From the NCBI GenBank assembly GCA_937989675.1, contig CALKRK010000076.1:1-56403 (forward strand): a stretch of DNA of 56,403 nt. Reading direction: 5' to 3'. The translations under genes were made by a program, and so were the position numbers. The DNA comes from an uncultured Arenicella sp. GTDB lineage: Bacteria > Pseudomonadota > Gammaproteobacteria > Arenicellales > Arenicellaceae. The notes under the pieces were generated by a model. It saw only the letters and a program-made list of their open reading frames with translations. It was not told the DNA's origin and made no database searches. Positions 9,611-18,711 of this stretch are shown one piece after another. Position 1 is the first letter of the stretch. Each line of letters starts with the position of its first letter.

Positions 9611-11203
9611 TTACTGAGTGGCGATTTCAAATGAAGCCACACCGAAACGGTTGTTCGTTGCTTTTGCGTACGCCTGTTTTATAACATCCAAGGAATACAC
9701 TGGCAGTTGTTCCAAATCGGGAACTTGTAATTCTGCAGGGAAATCAGTGTCAACGTATTTGGTAGCAAGAAAACAGTGAAGCTGCTCCATCGCCACATCA
9801 GCAACAAATGAGTACTGGTTGGTATCTGGCAGAACCAAACCACCATTCGACGATATAAAGCCATCAGCTGAAAAGCGGTTTGGAAACACTCGAACAAATG
9901 CATCTTCTTGTTGGAAATAACAGTTCAGATAGCCATCGGTATTGGTACTGATATTGACAAAGACTTCCTCGCCAACGCTAAAACTGTCGCCCCCCGCTAA
10001 TGACGCCAATTCAATTTCGATTGGCTTAACGGCCGGGGCTTCATTTACACCTTTTTTCTTTTTCTTCTTTTTATTAAGCTCGGCTTTTAGTTCGAGCTTA
10101 CGCTTGGTGTAAGCCAGTTCATGACCCTTTTCTGAAACTGGCGTGCGGTGCAGAAACGCCGTGTAAAAGTCTAGGTCAATCGCGGCCACTTCAGGTAAAC
10201 CAAGCCGGCGTTTGTATTCAAGAACCGCTAAAAGGTAATCCTCGGTGATATCTTCATCAATTGCACCGTTATAGTAACCACGCGCGGTGAGTTGCAACTT
10301 AAGTGTTCGATGTAACGTACCCATGCTTGAAAGCTGATAGAACCAATCGGAAATCTCTTGTTTAATTTCAGCGTGCTCAGGATCCATGCCTAAGCAATTC
10401 CAATAAGGTAGCTTTGTGAGCTTACCTACTAGCTCGATGGTAGAAAGCTCGACAAGAGCTCTTAATGCCTGGCCAACGGCATCTTTCGAACTACTCGAAA
10501 AGCTGTAGCTCATACCCGTTTTACTTATACCACCATCATAACTGGTAGACGAGCCACGAGTGAAAAGCTCAATTGAGTTCTTAGTAGTGACTCCCGGCAC
10601 CACTGACATGTTATGAGTCGTGATCACGCCCAAATCAATGGTCATGAAGGTCACCGAGCTGCTTGCAGACCTGCCTCCACCGCCGCCCACTGAAGACCCA
10701 TCATTGGTACCGGCTAGCTCAGCTGAAATATCGGCTTGTTTGCGGTAAAGACCATCATCGTATTGGGAGATTGAACCAATCATGTCAAACGGAGGTATGT
10801 CCTCATAAATACCTTTCTTACCAGCCTCGTTAATCAACGAAATTAAGTTGCCTGTGTCTTGCCCGTAGTTGACCAAACGAATCGCTCCACTGCGTTTAGT
10901 CATTTCAGAAATAGTGGAAATTATCATCTGGCGCGTGCCGGCATCCACTTTCTTAGTTTTATCCTTTACCTCTTCAAGCAACATAGCGTAATCAAAACGG
11001 CCAATCCCGAAAGATAAGAATAAATTATCCATGCAACGCAAGCTGTCTCGAAAGTCCGTCGTGTTCTTATGTGGCAATTGATCTGGGCCATTTCGTAACT
11101 GAGCGGCACGCTGCTCCACCCCATTATGTACGCCTGTGGTTATACAGCCAGTCGCAAACGCTGAAATAGCGAAAACGATCAATGTTTTTAGCAAGCGGTT
11201 CAT
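9611..11203 (-). CDS. Outer-membrane lipoprotein: CsgG/HfaB-like N-terminal region, peptidoglycan-binding-like domain, Lys-rich linker, DUF4384-like C-terminus
   Basis: Start moved to MNRLLKTLIVFAISAFATGC (lipobox). CsgG-like layout IYEDIPPFDMIGSISQYD...FMTIDLGVITTHNMSVVPGVTTKNSIEL...VGQALRALVELSTIELVGKLTKLPYW. PG-binding-like LTARGYYNGAIDEDITEDYLLAVLEYKRRLGL. DUF4384-like FSVGEEVFVNISTNTDGYLNCYFQQEDAFVRVFPNRF. Confidence 0.7.
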   Translation of the reverse strand: MNRLLKTLIVFAISAFATGCITTGVHNGVEQRAAQLRNGPDQLPHKNTTDFRDSLRCMDNLFLSFGIGRFDYAMLLEEVKDKTKKVDAGTRQMIISTISEMTKRSGAIRLVNYGQDTGNLISLINEAGKKGIYEDIPPFDMIGSISQYDDGLYRKQADISAELAGTNDGSSVGGGGGRSASSSVTFMTIDLGVITTHNMSVVPGVTTKNSIELFTRGSSTSYDGGISKTGMSYSFSSSSKDAVGQALRALVELSTIELVGKLTKLPYWNCLGMDPEHAEIKQEISDWFYQLSSMGTLHRTLKLQLTARGYYNGAIDEDITEDYLLAVLEYKRRLGLPEVAAIDLDFYTAFLHRTPVSEKGHELAYTKRKLELKAELNKKKKKKKGVNEAPAVKPIEIELASLAGGDSFSVGEEVFVNISTNTDGYLNCYFQQEDAFVRVFPNRFSADGFISSNGGLVLPDTNQYSFVADVAMEQLHCFLATKYVDTDFPAELQVPDLEQLPVYSLDVIKQAYAKATNNRFGVASFEIATQ

Positions 11204-11216
11204 TATCTGCTCTCGT

Positions 11217-11543
11217 CTAACAACGGTTCCCAGCATTAATAACATCGCCAATCACGATCGTTTGCTGTTCGATGTTACCAAAGGTTGGGCGTCGATTAGT
11301 TTCCAAGTTACCGATATCGACTGAACCACATTCGGATTCGGATTGCCCAAGATTTCGTTCCTCAAGATCAATGTAGTCATCGATGCCTTCATGCTGCATT
11401 TGACGCGACTGTGACTTGATACGCGAGATTTTCAGATTAACTTCATCTGACAACGCCAGCTCACCAGCTTGGCCTAACGAACAGAACAAACCGCAAGAAA
11501 TGGCTAGAAGAGCAAGTTTGGTATTTAAAGTAGGACGTTTCAT
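11217..11543 (-). CDS. Small secreted protein with two Cys (CGSVDIGN...GDVINAGNRC); possible HfaA-like accessory or minor subunit
   Basis: Signal peptide MKRPTLNTKLALLAISCGLFCSLGQA; C-terminal ECGSVDIGNLETNRRPTFGNIEQQTIVIGDVINAGNRC; 14 bp upstream of the lipoprotein start. Confidence 0.65.
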   Translation of the reverse strand: MKRPTLNTKLALLAISCGLFCSLGQAGELALSDEVNLKISRIKSQSRQMQHEGIDDYIDLEERNLGQSESECGSVDIGNLETNRRPTFGNIEQQTIVIGDVINAGNRC

Positions 11544-11675
11544 CGGAATTGTAAAAATGTGTTTCGTTCAATAGATATAACGTTCAGTTAGCGGAAAAGT
11601 TTCCTTTCTTTCAGACTATTTTCACTTCACTTGATGAGCGCCCTCCTTAGCGCTCTCAAATACCCAGATCAGCTA

Positions 11676-14600
11676 CTATTTAATACTCTCGATATTAAGT
11701 CTAGCCTTGCCTTTATAGCCTTTTGCTTTGTTAGTGATGCTGCCATCTACCGTGGTCTCACGCGTAAAATCACCAGTTACTGTCGAATTGATGATGGACC
11801 CGATATCAACATAGGCTTTGCTCTTGTAACCCCTAGCCTGATTACTAATAGAGCCATTAACCGTTGTCTTAACATCCACATTTCCAACGTTCGCGCCACT
11901 CAAAGCATTCACATTGACGTACGCCTTAGTTTTGTAGCCCTTCGATCTATTCGCAATACCACCATTCACCTGGGTATTCATAACAACATTACCGGAAGCC
12001 TTTGAACTGACCATCGAGCCCACATTGACATGTGCCTTGGTCTTAAAGCCACTAGCCCGGTTGTTGATGCCGCCTTTAACGACGGTATTCAGGTTGGCAT
12101 TGCCGCCGACAGAAGAATTGACAATTGAGCCGACGTCAACACGAGCACTGGTTTTGAAACCGCCAGACCGATTACTAATGTCACCATCAACACGCGTATT
12201 CAAAACTAGCCCACCCCCAATATTTGAGCCAGAAACGGAACCTGCGTTCACAACGGCCTTGGTTTTAAAGCCACCCGCCTTGTTGCTAACACCCTTTAAG
12301 CTAGTGTTGATCGACGCGTCTCCACCAAGTGTAGATCCACTTACTGAACCGACATTAGCGTAAGCTTTGTTGAACACACCGGAAGAACGGTTGTTTACGT
12401 TGCCTTTGACGGCAGTCTTCAACTCAATATCACCTTTAGCCGTTGAACCGACCACAGACCCAACGTTTGTTACCGCTTTGGTTTTTAGCCCCGACGCTTT
12501 CGAACTTACAGAGCCATTAATGGTGGTATCAATACTGGCTTTACCTTTGACGGTTGAACCATCGATTGCTGCCACGTTCAATTCAGACTTATTAAGTAGA
12601 CCACTGGCCTTATTACTGATGCTGCCTTTAGCATTCAACTTAACATCAACATCGCCGGTTCGGCTGCCGTCGATCTGTGCAATGTTCGCTTGTGCCTTGC
12701 TCAACAAGCCGCTTGCACTGTTATTCACGTCACCCTGAAGTGTGGCATCCAATACAACATCGCCATCGATGCGCGACTTGTTAATGCCTGCCACATTCAG
12801 TTCAGCTTTAGTAAACACACCAGCCGCTTTGTTGCTTATTCTGCCATTGGCGACCGTCGTCATTTTAGTATCACCGTTAACGCGAGAATTGGTCACTGAA
12901 GCTACATTTGACTTCGCCGAAGCACCTAATCCAGCGGCCAGGTTACGAACACCTTTGTTTATTTCGGTATTGATCTCAGTGTTGCCATTCATCGATGATT
13001 TCTCAATCGTCGCCACATCCATTTCAGCTTTTGATAACAAACCAGCCGCGGTGTTGCTGACATCCCCTTTCAGTGTGGTATCTATTTTAGTATCACCCTT
13101 CAAAGATGACTTCTTGATCGTAGACACGTTTGACTCAGCCAAGGCTAATAAACCTGCCGCTTTATTGGAAACCTTGCCATTAATATTAGTGGTAAGTTCA
13201 ACGTCACCTTGAAGGGTCGACTTTTTAATTGAGCCTACATTACTCTCAGCGAGCGTCAGCATACCGGCCGCTAAGTTGCTTACTTTACCTTTAACAACGG
13301 TATCCAACTTAGCGTTGCCGGTAATTGTCGACTTATGGATTGAACCTGTATTCGCATTGGCGATGGCGAATGCGCCACCAGCAATATTAGAAACAGAGCC
13401 ATCTATTTTAGTGTTAACCTCGGCGTCGCCGCCAAGCTTCGATTTTTTTATTGACCCCGTATTCGAAGTCGCCATCACGCCCACGCCGCCTGCGATATTC
13501 GTGACCGAACCATTGACCTCGGTGTTAATTACCGTTTTGCCTTCAGCACGCGAGTTCACTATTGAGCCGGTGTTCATGTCAGCAAGTGCGATAACGCCAC
13601 CCGCCACATTAACAATCTCGCCGTCGACTTTACTGTTTATCGTTAAGTCCTTTGTCTTCGCCTTATAGGCGGATCCAGCATTCGCTAAAGCAACAGAGCC
13701 AACACCCGCCCCTACATTCACAATACCGCCATCTACCTTACTGGAGATATTCAAATCACCATTTACCTTTGAGCTCTCTGCACCACCTGAATTCAATTTG
13801 GCAACGGCGCCAATGCCACCAGCAACATTAACCGTCGCGCCATTCACATCTGAAACGATATTGGCATTGCCTTTAACCTTCGTATTCGCGATGGCAGCCG
13901 TATTCAAAATTGCCGCTGAACCGATACCACCAGCAACATTAACTGTGGCGCCCTTTACTTTACTACTGACGTTAAGGTCGCCATCAACTTTGGATTTAAA
14001 TACACCGCCTGAATTTGCAATCGCAACGGCGCCAATCCCTCCAGCCACATTAGCCGTCGCGCCAACCACCTCTGACTTGATTTTAGCGTTGCCTTTAACT
14101 TTGCTATTAGCAATCCCGCCAACATTAGCAATCGCCACTGTACCGATACCGCCTGCCACGTTCGCCGTTGCGCCTACGACCTTGTTGTCAATTTCCAAGT
14201 CACCGCCAACCTTAGCTTCATGTGCCGCACCGGAATTAACGATTGCCACCGCACCGACACCACCAGCAACGTTAGCCACCGCACCTTTAATCGAGCTTTT
14301 AACCTTAGCCGAGCCCCCCACATTGGTCTTATTCAAACCACCGGAGTTAGCAATCGCTAAAGTGCCTACACCGCCCGCGATATTAGCAACAGCGCCAACA
14401 ACTTTGCTATCGACAGTTACGTCCCCATCAACTTTTGCTTTACGCACCGTTCCTGAATTCATTACCGCTATCGCTAATTCGCCAGCAGCAACGTTAGCGA
14501 CCGCGCCCTTCAGGTCACTTTTCAATTCGACATTTCCCTTAATATCTGATTTCACCACCGAAGCGGAGTTCAAGTCTGCGTAAGCCAGCATTCCTGCAGC

Positions 14601-16330
14601 CACATTCGCGGTCGCGCCCTGAACCTTATTATCAACTTTAACGTCTCCGCCAATATTCGATTTGACAATTGAACTCGAATTCGCCAACGCCACAGCCAAT
14701 TCACCAGCAGCTACATTCGCGGTGCCGCCGACAATATTGTTCTTAATTTGGGCATCGCCTTTCAGATTAGATTTTTTGATACTCGTGGAATTTAAATCCG
14801 CAACCGCAAGCATACCAGCGGCCACGTTAGCCGTTGCTCCCTTTAGCTTATTATCAATTCGAACATCGCCGTCCAACTTTGATTTTACGATGGAATCTGA
14901 GTTCACAGTCGCGATAGCAAGCTCACCTGCAGCAACATTCACCAAGCCGCCCACTACATCTGTATCGATTTTTGTTGTGCCATCAATCTCTGACTTAGCA
15001 ATTGATCCAAATTTAGTGTCTGCATAGGTAACCGTGCCAGCGGCGACGGTCACCACCCCACCTGTAACTTTGTTGTTTATCTGCGCTTCGCCTTTGACTT
15101 TGCTGTTCGCAATTGCACCAACTTTGGTGTTAGCAACACTCAGCTCTCCAGCAGCAACATTAGCAACACCACCGACAATATCGTTGTTAATCAGAGCTTT
15201 ACCATCAACTTTAGAACGACTAATGGTACCAACATTAACGTTCGCGGCTACTCCGGTGCCCGCAGCAACGTTGGCAACCCCACCGACGATTTTGTTTTTT
15301 ATGCTCGCATCACCTTTAACGTTAGAGCCAAGACTAATAGTGCCCACTTCCGTATTTGCGAGTACGCCTTCGCTAGCCGCAACCGTCACAACACCACCTT
15401 TGATATCGTTTTCTATAGCGGCATCGCCCGATACCTTCGACATGCTTACTGAGCCCACATTTGCATTTACGATAGAATAGTCTGCAACATTGACGGTAGC
15501 CACGCCCCCAACAATTTTGTTCTTAAGCGTGGTATCACCAGACACGTTTGAACCCATCGTAATTGAGCCTACTTCCGTGTTGGTTATCGAAAAATCCCCG
15601 GTTGAAACATTTGCTACACCACCAGTGATCTGATTATCAATGTCAACTGAGCCGCTCACTTTAGACAAATTTGTTACAGAGCCAACGACCGCATTACTGA
15701 TCGATTTATCACCTGTTGAGACGTTTACCACTCCGCCTTTGAGCGTATTGTTTACTTTCAGCTCACCTGACACACTTGCCCCATTGGTTACGCTGGCTAA
15801 CTCAGTATTGGTAATTGAGCTATCGCCGGTAGATACGTTGACCACGCCTCCCTCAATGGTGTTATTAAGCTCAGCCGAACCTGAACTTTTGACTTGAGCA
15901 CCATTCGTAACCGAACCGAGTTTCACTAAACTGCGTGACTTGTCGCCGGTGGCTATGTTAGCTGTACCACCCTTGATGTTGTTGTTGACCTTCAGCTCTC
16001 CATCCACTTTTGCCAAGGTGCTGATCGAACCGATTTCCGTGGTCACTTTTACTTTGTCCCCGGTCGCGACGTTAATCGCGCCACCAACAACATTATTATT
16101 GATCGTTGCTTTTCCGGCTACCGATGACTTGCCAGATACCGTTCCTAAACGTAATTTGCTGTCAGCTTTATCGCCAGTGACAATATTCGCCGCTCCGCCC
16201 TTGATATCATTATTCAAATTCGCTTCGCCGCTAATTTTCGAATTGCTTACAGCGCTAATCTCAGTCGCAGCTTTGGATTCCTCGCCAGTGGATAGCGTAA
16301 CGCTGCCACCTTTGAGTTCAGTATTTGCTT
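11676..16330. repeat. Coding tandem repeats, unit about 108-111 bp
   Basis: Translation shows in-register ~36-37-aa units; neighbouring units are more alike than distant ones (SVSTGD-type, then ANVAGGIG-type, then SNKAAGLL-type, then NRASGFKTKA-type). Confidence 0.85.
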
Positions 16331-16412
16331 CAAGCTCGCCGCTCACATCAGATTCCGCTGTAACTTGACTGGAGACGACCAGGGCGGCGATAAATATGGT
16401 TAGGATTTTCAT
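11676..16412 (-). CDS. Giant secreted repeat protein (1578 aa, about 40 copies of a ~37-aa solenoid-like repeat)
   Basis: Signal peptide MKILTIFIAALVVSSQVTAES. Repeats of the form [V/L]xGDxxINNxVxGGVxNVAxGxxxxAxxNxGSIxxSx over the whole mature length. I see no Cys or Trp. Confidence 0.9.
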   Translation of the reverse strand: MKILTIFIAALVVSSQVTAESDVSGELEANTELKGGSVTLSTGEESKAATEISAVSNSKISGEANLNNDIKGGAANIVTGDKADSKLRLGTVSGKSSVAGKATINNNVVGGAINVATGDKVKVTTEIGSISTLAKVDGELKVNNNIKGGTANIATGDKSRSLVKLGSVTNGAQVKSSGSAELNNTIEGGVVNVSTGDSSITNTELASVTNGASVSGELKVNNTLKGGVVNVSTGDKSISNAVVGSVTNLSKVSGSVDIDNQITGGVANVSTGDFSITNTEVGSITMGSNVSGDTTLKNKIVGGVATVNVADYSIVNANVGSVSMSKVSGDAAIENDIKGGVVTVAASEGVLANTEVGTISLGSNVKGDASIKNKIVGGVANVAAGTGVAANVNVGTISRSKVDGKALINNDIVGGVANVAAGELSVANTKVGAIANSKVKGEAQINNKVTGGVVTVAAGTVTYADTKFGSIAKSEIDGTTKIDTDVVGGLVNVAAGELAIATVNSDSIVKSKLDGDVRIDNKLKGATANVAAGMLAVADLNSTSIKKSNLKGDAQIKNNIVGGTANVAAGELAVALANSSSIVKSNIGGDVKVDNKVQGATANVAAGMLAYADLNSASVVKSDIKGNVELKSDLKGAVANVAAGELAIAVMNSGTVRKAKVDGDVTVDSKVVGAVANIAGGVGTLAIANSGGLNKTNVGGSAKVKSSIKGAVANVAGGVGAVAIVNSGAAHEAKVGGDLEIDNKVVGATANVAGGIGTVAIANVGGIANSKVKGNAKIKSEVVGATANVAGGIGAVAIANSGGVFKSKVDGDLNVSSKVKGATVNVAGGIGSAAILNTAAIANTKVKGNANIVSDVNGATVNVAGGIGAVAKLNSGGAESSKVNGDLNISSKVDGGIVNVGAGVGSVALANAGSAYKAKTKDLTINSKVDGEIVNVAGGVIALADMNTGSIVNSRAEGKTVINTEVNGSVTNIAGGVGVMATSNTGSIKKSKLGGDAEVNTKIDGSVSNIAGGAFAIANANTGSIHKSTITGNAKLDTVVKGKVSNLAAGMLTLAESNVGSIKKSTLQGDVELTTNINGKVSNKAAGLLALAESNVSTIKKSSLKGDTKIDTTLKGDVSNTAAGLLSKAEMDVATIEKSSMNGNTEINTEINKGVRNLAAGLGASAKSNVASVTNSRVNGDTKMTTVANGRISNKAAGVFTKAELNVAGINKSRIDGDVVLDATLQGDVNNSASGLLSKAQANIAQIDGSRTGDVDVKLNAKGSISNKASGLLNKSELNVAAIDGSTVKGKASIDTTINGSVSSKASGLKTKAVTNVGSVVGSTAKGDIELKTAVKGNVNNRSSGVFNKAYANVGSVSGSTLGGDASINTSLKGVSNKAGGFKTKAVVNAGSVSGSNIGGGLVLNTRVDGDISNRSGGFKTSARVDVGSIVNSSVGGNANLNTVVKGGINNRASGFKTKAHVNVGSMVSSKASGNVVMNTQVNGGIANRSKGYKTKAYVNVNALSGANVGNVDVKTTVNGSISNQARGYKSKAYVDIGSIINSTVTGDFTRETTVDGSITNKAKGYKGKARLNIESIK

Positions 16413-16475
16413 GGGTAGGGTTTCCTTGGTTTGGTCTTTTCACAATATTTAACGATTCAGAAACAATAAAGTTTC

Positions 16476-16507
16476 AAAAAAAACGCCACTTTTCGAAAAA
16501 AGTGGCG
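16476..16507 (-). terminator. Intrinsic terminator-like hairpin between the two solenoid-repeat genes
   Basis: Minus strand reads CGCCACTTTT-TTCG-AAAAGTGGCG followed by TTTTTTTT: a 10-bp perfect stem, 4-nt loop and T8 tract. Confidence 0.85.
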
Positions 16508-16535
16508 CCCTTAAAAACAGATGTGACTTGAACCG

Positions 16536-17411
16536 TTACTTAACTGATCCAATCGAAGAACTTGCAGAGCTCTCCTGGCCAGTCGCTAATGTCACTACAC
16601 CACCCAAAATATTGGTATCGATGTTGATTTCACCATCAGCCGTCGTGTTGCTAATCGTGCCGATTTCAGTAATCGCGCTTGATCCTTTACCTGTTGCCAA
16701 GCTAACCACACCAGCTTTGCCAATGACTGTATTAATCTTCGCATCGCCGTTGATCGTGCTATCAGTAATCGATGAGATATTAACAGTACTCGTTGACTCT
16801 TGGCCTGTCGCCAAGGCAACTACGCCACCCTTATCGATAACCGTCGTAGCTGAGATATTGCCCGTACCCTTTGTGCCTTTAAGAGATGAGAGTAGTAGTT
16901 CAGCCGTTGACTGCTTACCAGTTGCTAATGCAACCGCGCCGCCTTTGCCAATCACGGTGTTCAATTCCACTGAACCACCAGTCATTTCAGAACCAGTGAT
17001 CGTGCCAATGCCTACTTTTGCTGTCGCTTCTTGGCCGGTCGCCAGAGATACAACGCCGCCTTTTCCTATATCGGTATTAATCTTTACGTCGTTAACTTTT
17101 GAATCTTTAATCCGATTAACCGTTAGTTCAGACGTCGACTTATTACCGGTCGCTAAACTCACCAATCCGCCTTTACCAACTTTGAGCTGAAGATCAACAT
17201 CTCCATCCAACGTTGAGTTTTCAATAGTGTTTGCTGATAGCTCAGAAGTTGCCTCTTTACCAGTCGACAAACTCACTAAACCAGCCTTGCCTACTTCAGT
17301 TTTAATATTCAACTTTCCGTTCACTTCGCTTTCTGCAAAGCTGTTTGCAGACATACCGAGTGCGGCAATTAAAGAAAGAGCTAGGGTCGTTTTTTTGATG
17401 GTTAGGTTCAT
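16536..17411 (-). CDS. Secreted solenoid-repeat protein (291 aa, about 7 copies of the same ~37-aa repeat class)
   Basis: Signal peptide MNLTIKKTTLALSLIAALGMSANSFAES; repeats like DGDVDLQLKVGKGGLVSLATGNKSTSELTVNRIKDS; ends SSIGSVK. RBS-like ggag upstream of ATG. Confidence 0.9.
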   Translation of the reverse strand: MNLTIKKTTLALSLIAALGMSANSFAESEVNGKLNIKTEVGKAGLVSLSTGKEATSELSANTIENSTLDGDVDLQLKVGKGGLVSLATGNKSTSELTVNRIKDSKVNDVKINTDIGKGGVVSLATGQEATAKVGIGTITGSEMTGGSVELNTVIGKGGAVALATGKQSTAELLLSSLKGTKGTGNISATTVIDKGGVVALATGQESTSTVNISSITDSTINGDAKINTVIGKAGVVSLATGKGSSAITEIGTISNTTADGEINIDTNILGGVVTLATGQESSASSSIGSVK

Positions 17412-17748
17412 AATTTACTCCGTGATGATTTTGGGTAGTTAGGTTTAATTCGTAAAATACAATTTTTAATAATTTCTTTGCCTTACACTGGACTTAACGG
17501 GCCAAGCAAAAAAAGGTTTTACATTTTTTAACTTTTTTCTTCATCGAGCTCCGCATACCAAAATGTTATTTTATTTCAATTACTTAAGAAGACTTATAGC
17601 TATAAAGAAACACTAATTAGGCACATTGCGTTTCTATAAACACGTAAAAAAATATCGCCCGTTTTAAAAAAATGTCGGAAACGATCATCTAAGTTGGTAA
17701 AAAGAGAGTTACACTTGCTGCCTGATTTACTGCCCCACTTCACTGCGC

Positions 17749-18711
17749 ATGGACAACATCATTTCGATCAACGACCTCGCCAAGGTCTACGACAACGGCT
17801 TTGAAGCCCTTAAGACAATAAACTTGGATATTGAGCGCGGCGAGATACTAGCTCTGCTTGGCCCAAATGGAGCAGGTAAAACAACGCTGATTTCAACGAT
17901 TGCAGGGATCGTTTCACCAAGTTCTGGAACCATTTTGGTCGACGGCCACGATAACGTTCGCGATTACCGCTCTGCCAGAAAGTTAATCGGCTTAGTACCG
18001 CAGGAGTTAACAATCGGGGCATTTGAGACAGTATGGAATACGGTCAGTTTCACACGTGGCTTATTCGGTCAAAAGAAAGACCCCGAGTACATAACCCAGT
18101 TACTCAAAGACCTGTCGCTGTATGACAAGAAAGACAATCAACTGCGAATGTTGTCTGGCGGCATGAAGCGCCGTGTGCTTATAGCCAAAGCCCTATCGCA
18201 TGCACCACGCATACTGTTTCTTGATGAACCCACAGCGGGTGTCGATGTCGAATTGCGTAAAGACATGTGGCGAATCGTCAACAAACTGCGAGAATCCGGA
18301 GTTACAGTAATTCTGACAACGCACTATATTGAAGAAGCAGAAGAAATCGCAGACCGAATTGCCGTGATTAATCATGGTGAGATTTTATTAGTAGAAGACA
18401 AAACAGAATTGATGCAAAAACTGGGTAAGAAGCAACTTATTGTCGAATTCAAAGAGCCGCAATTCTCATTGCCTGACTCACTCAAGGACTATTCTTTGGA
18501 CATCGATGATAAAGGTTTGGTCTTAACCTACACCTACGATGCCACGGCCGATGCCACTGGTATTACTCGTTTACTGCAATCACTTGGTGAGGCGGGCATG
18601 TCACTCAAAGATGTGCGCACAACACAAAGTTCATTAGAAGACATTTTTGTCGATTTAGTGCATTCAGACGGTATTGCCGCGAACGAACAACCGAAGGAGA
18701 AATCAGCATGA
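17749..18711 (+). CDS. yadG: ABC transporter ATP-binding protein (YadG-like)
   Basis: Walker [10 protein letters not shown], signature LSGGMKRR, Walker [13 protein letters not shown]. Confidence 0.9.
   Translation: MDNIISINDLAKVYDNGFEALKTINLDIERGEILALLGPNGAGKTTLISTIAGIVSPSSGTILVDGHDNVRDYRSARKLIGLVPQELTIGAFETVWNTVSFTRGLFGQKKDPEYITQLLKDLSLYDKKDNQLRMLSGGMKRRVLIAKALSHAPRILFLDEPTAGVDVELRKDMWRIVNKLRESGVTVILTTHYIEEAEEIADRIAVINHGEILLVEDKTELMQKLGKKQLIVEFKEPQFSLPDSLKDYSLDIDDKGLVLTYTYDATADATGITRLLQSLGEAGMSLKDVRTTQSSLEDIFVDLVHSDGIAANEQPKEKSA

Noticed and set aside
10040-10075. A/T-rich stretch encoding KKKKKKK as a possible phase-variation tract
   Set aside because: The codons are mixed AAA/AAG, so there is no long homopolymer; a simple linker is more likely.
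11636-11655. Hairpin with TAAGGAGG in its loop on the minus strand, after the giant repeat gene
   Set aside because: No start codon with a sustained ORF follows it and there is no T-tract, so it is probably coincidental.
11631-17190. Many long plus-strand ORFs opposite the repeat genes (e.g. 13798-14583, 15034-15480, 16528-17190)
   Set aside because: They are antisense shadows of the repetitive codon pattern. Their translations are low-complexity, and the minus-strand frames have signal peptides and coherent repeats.
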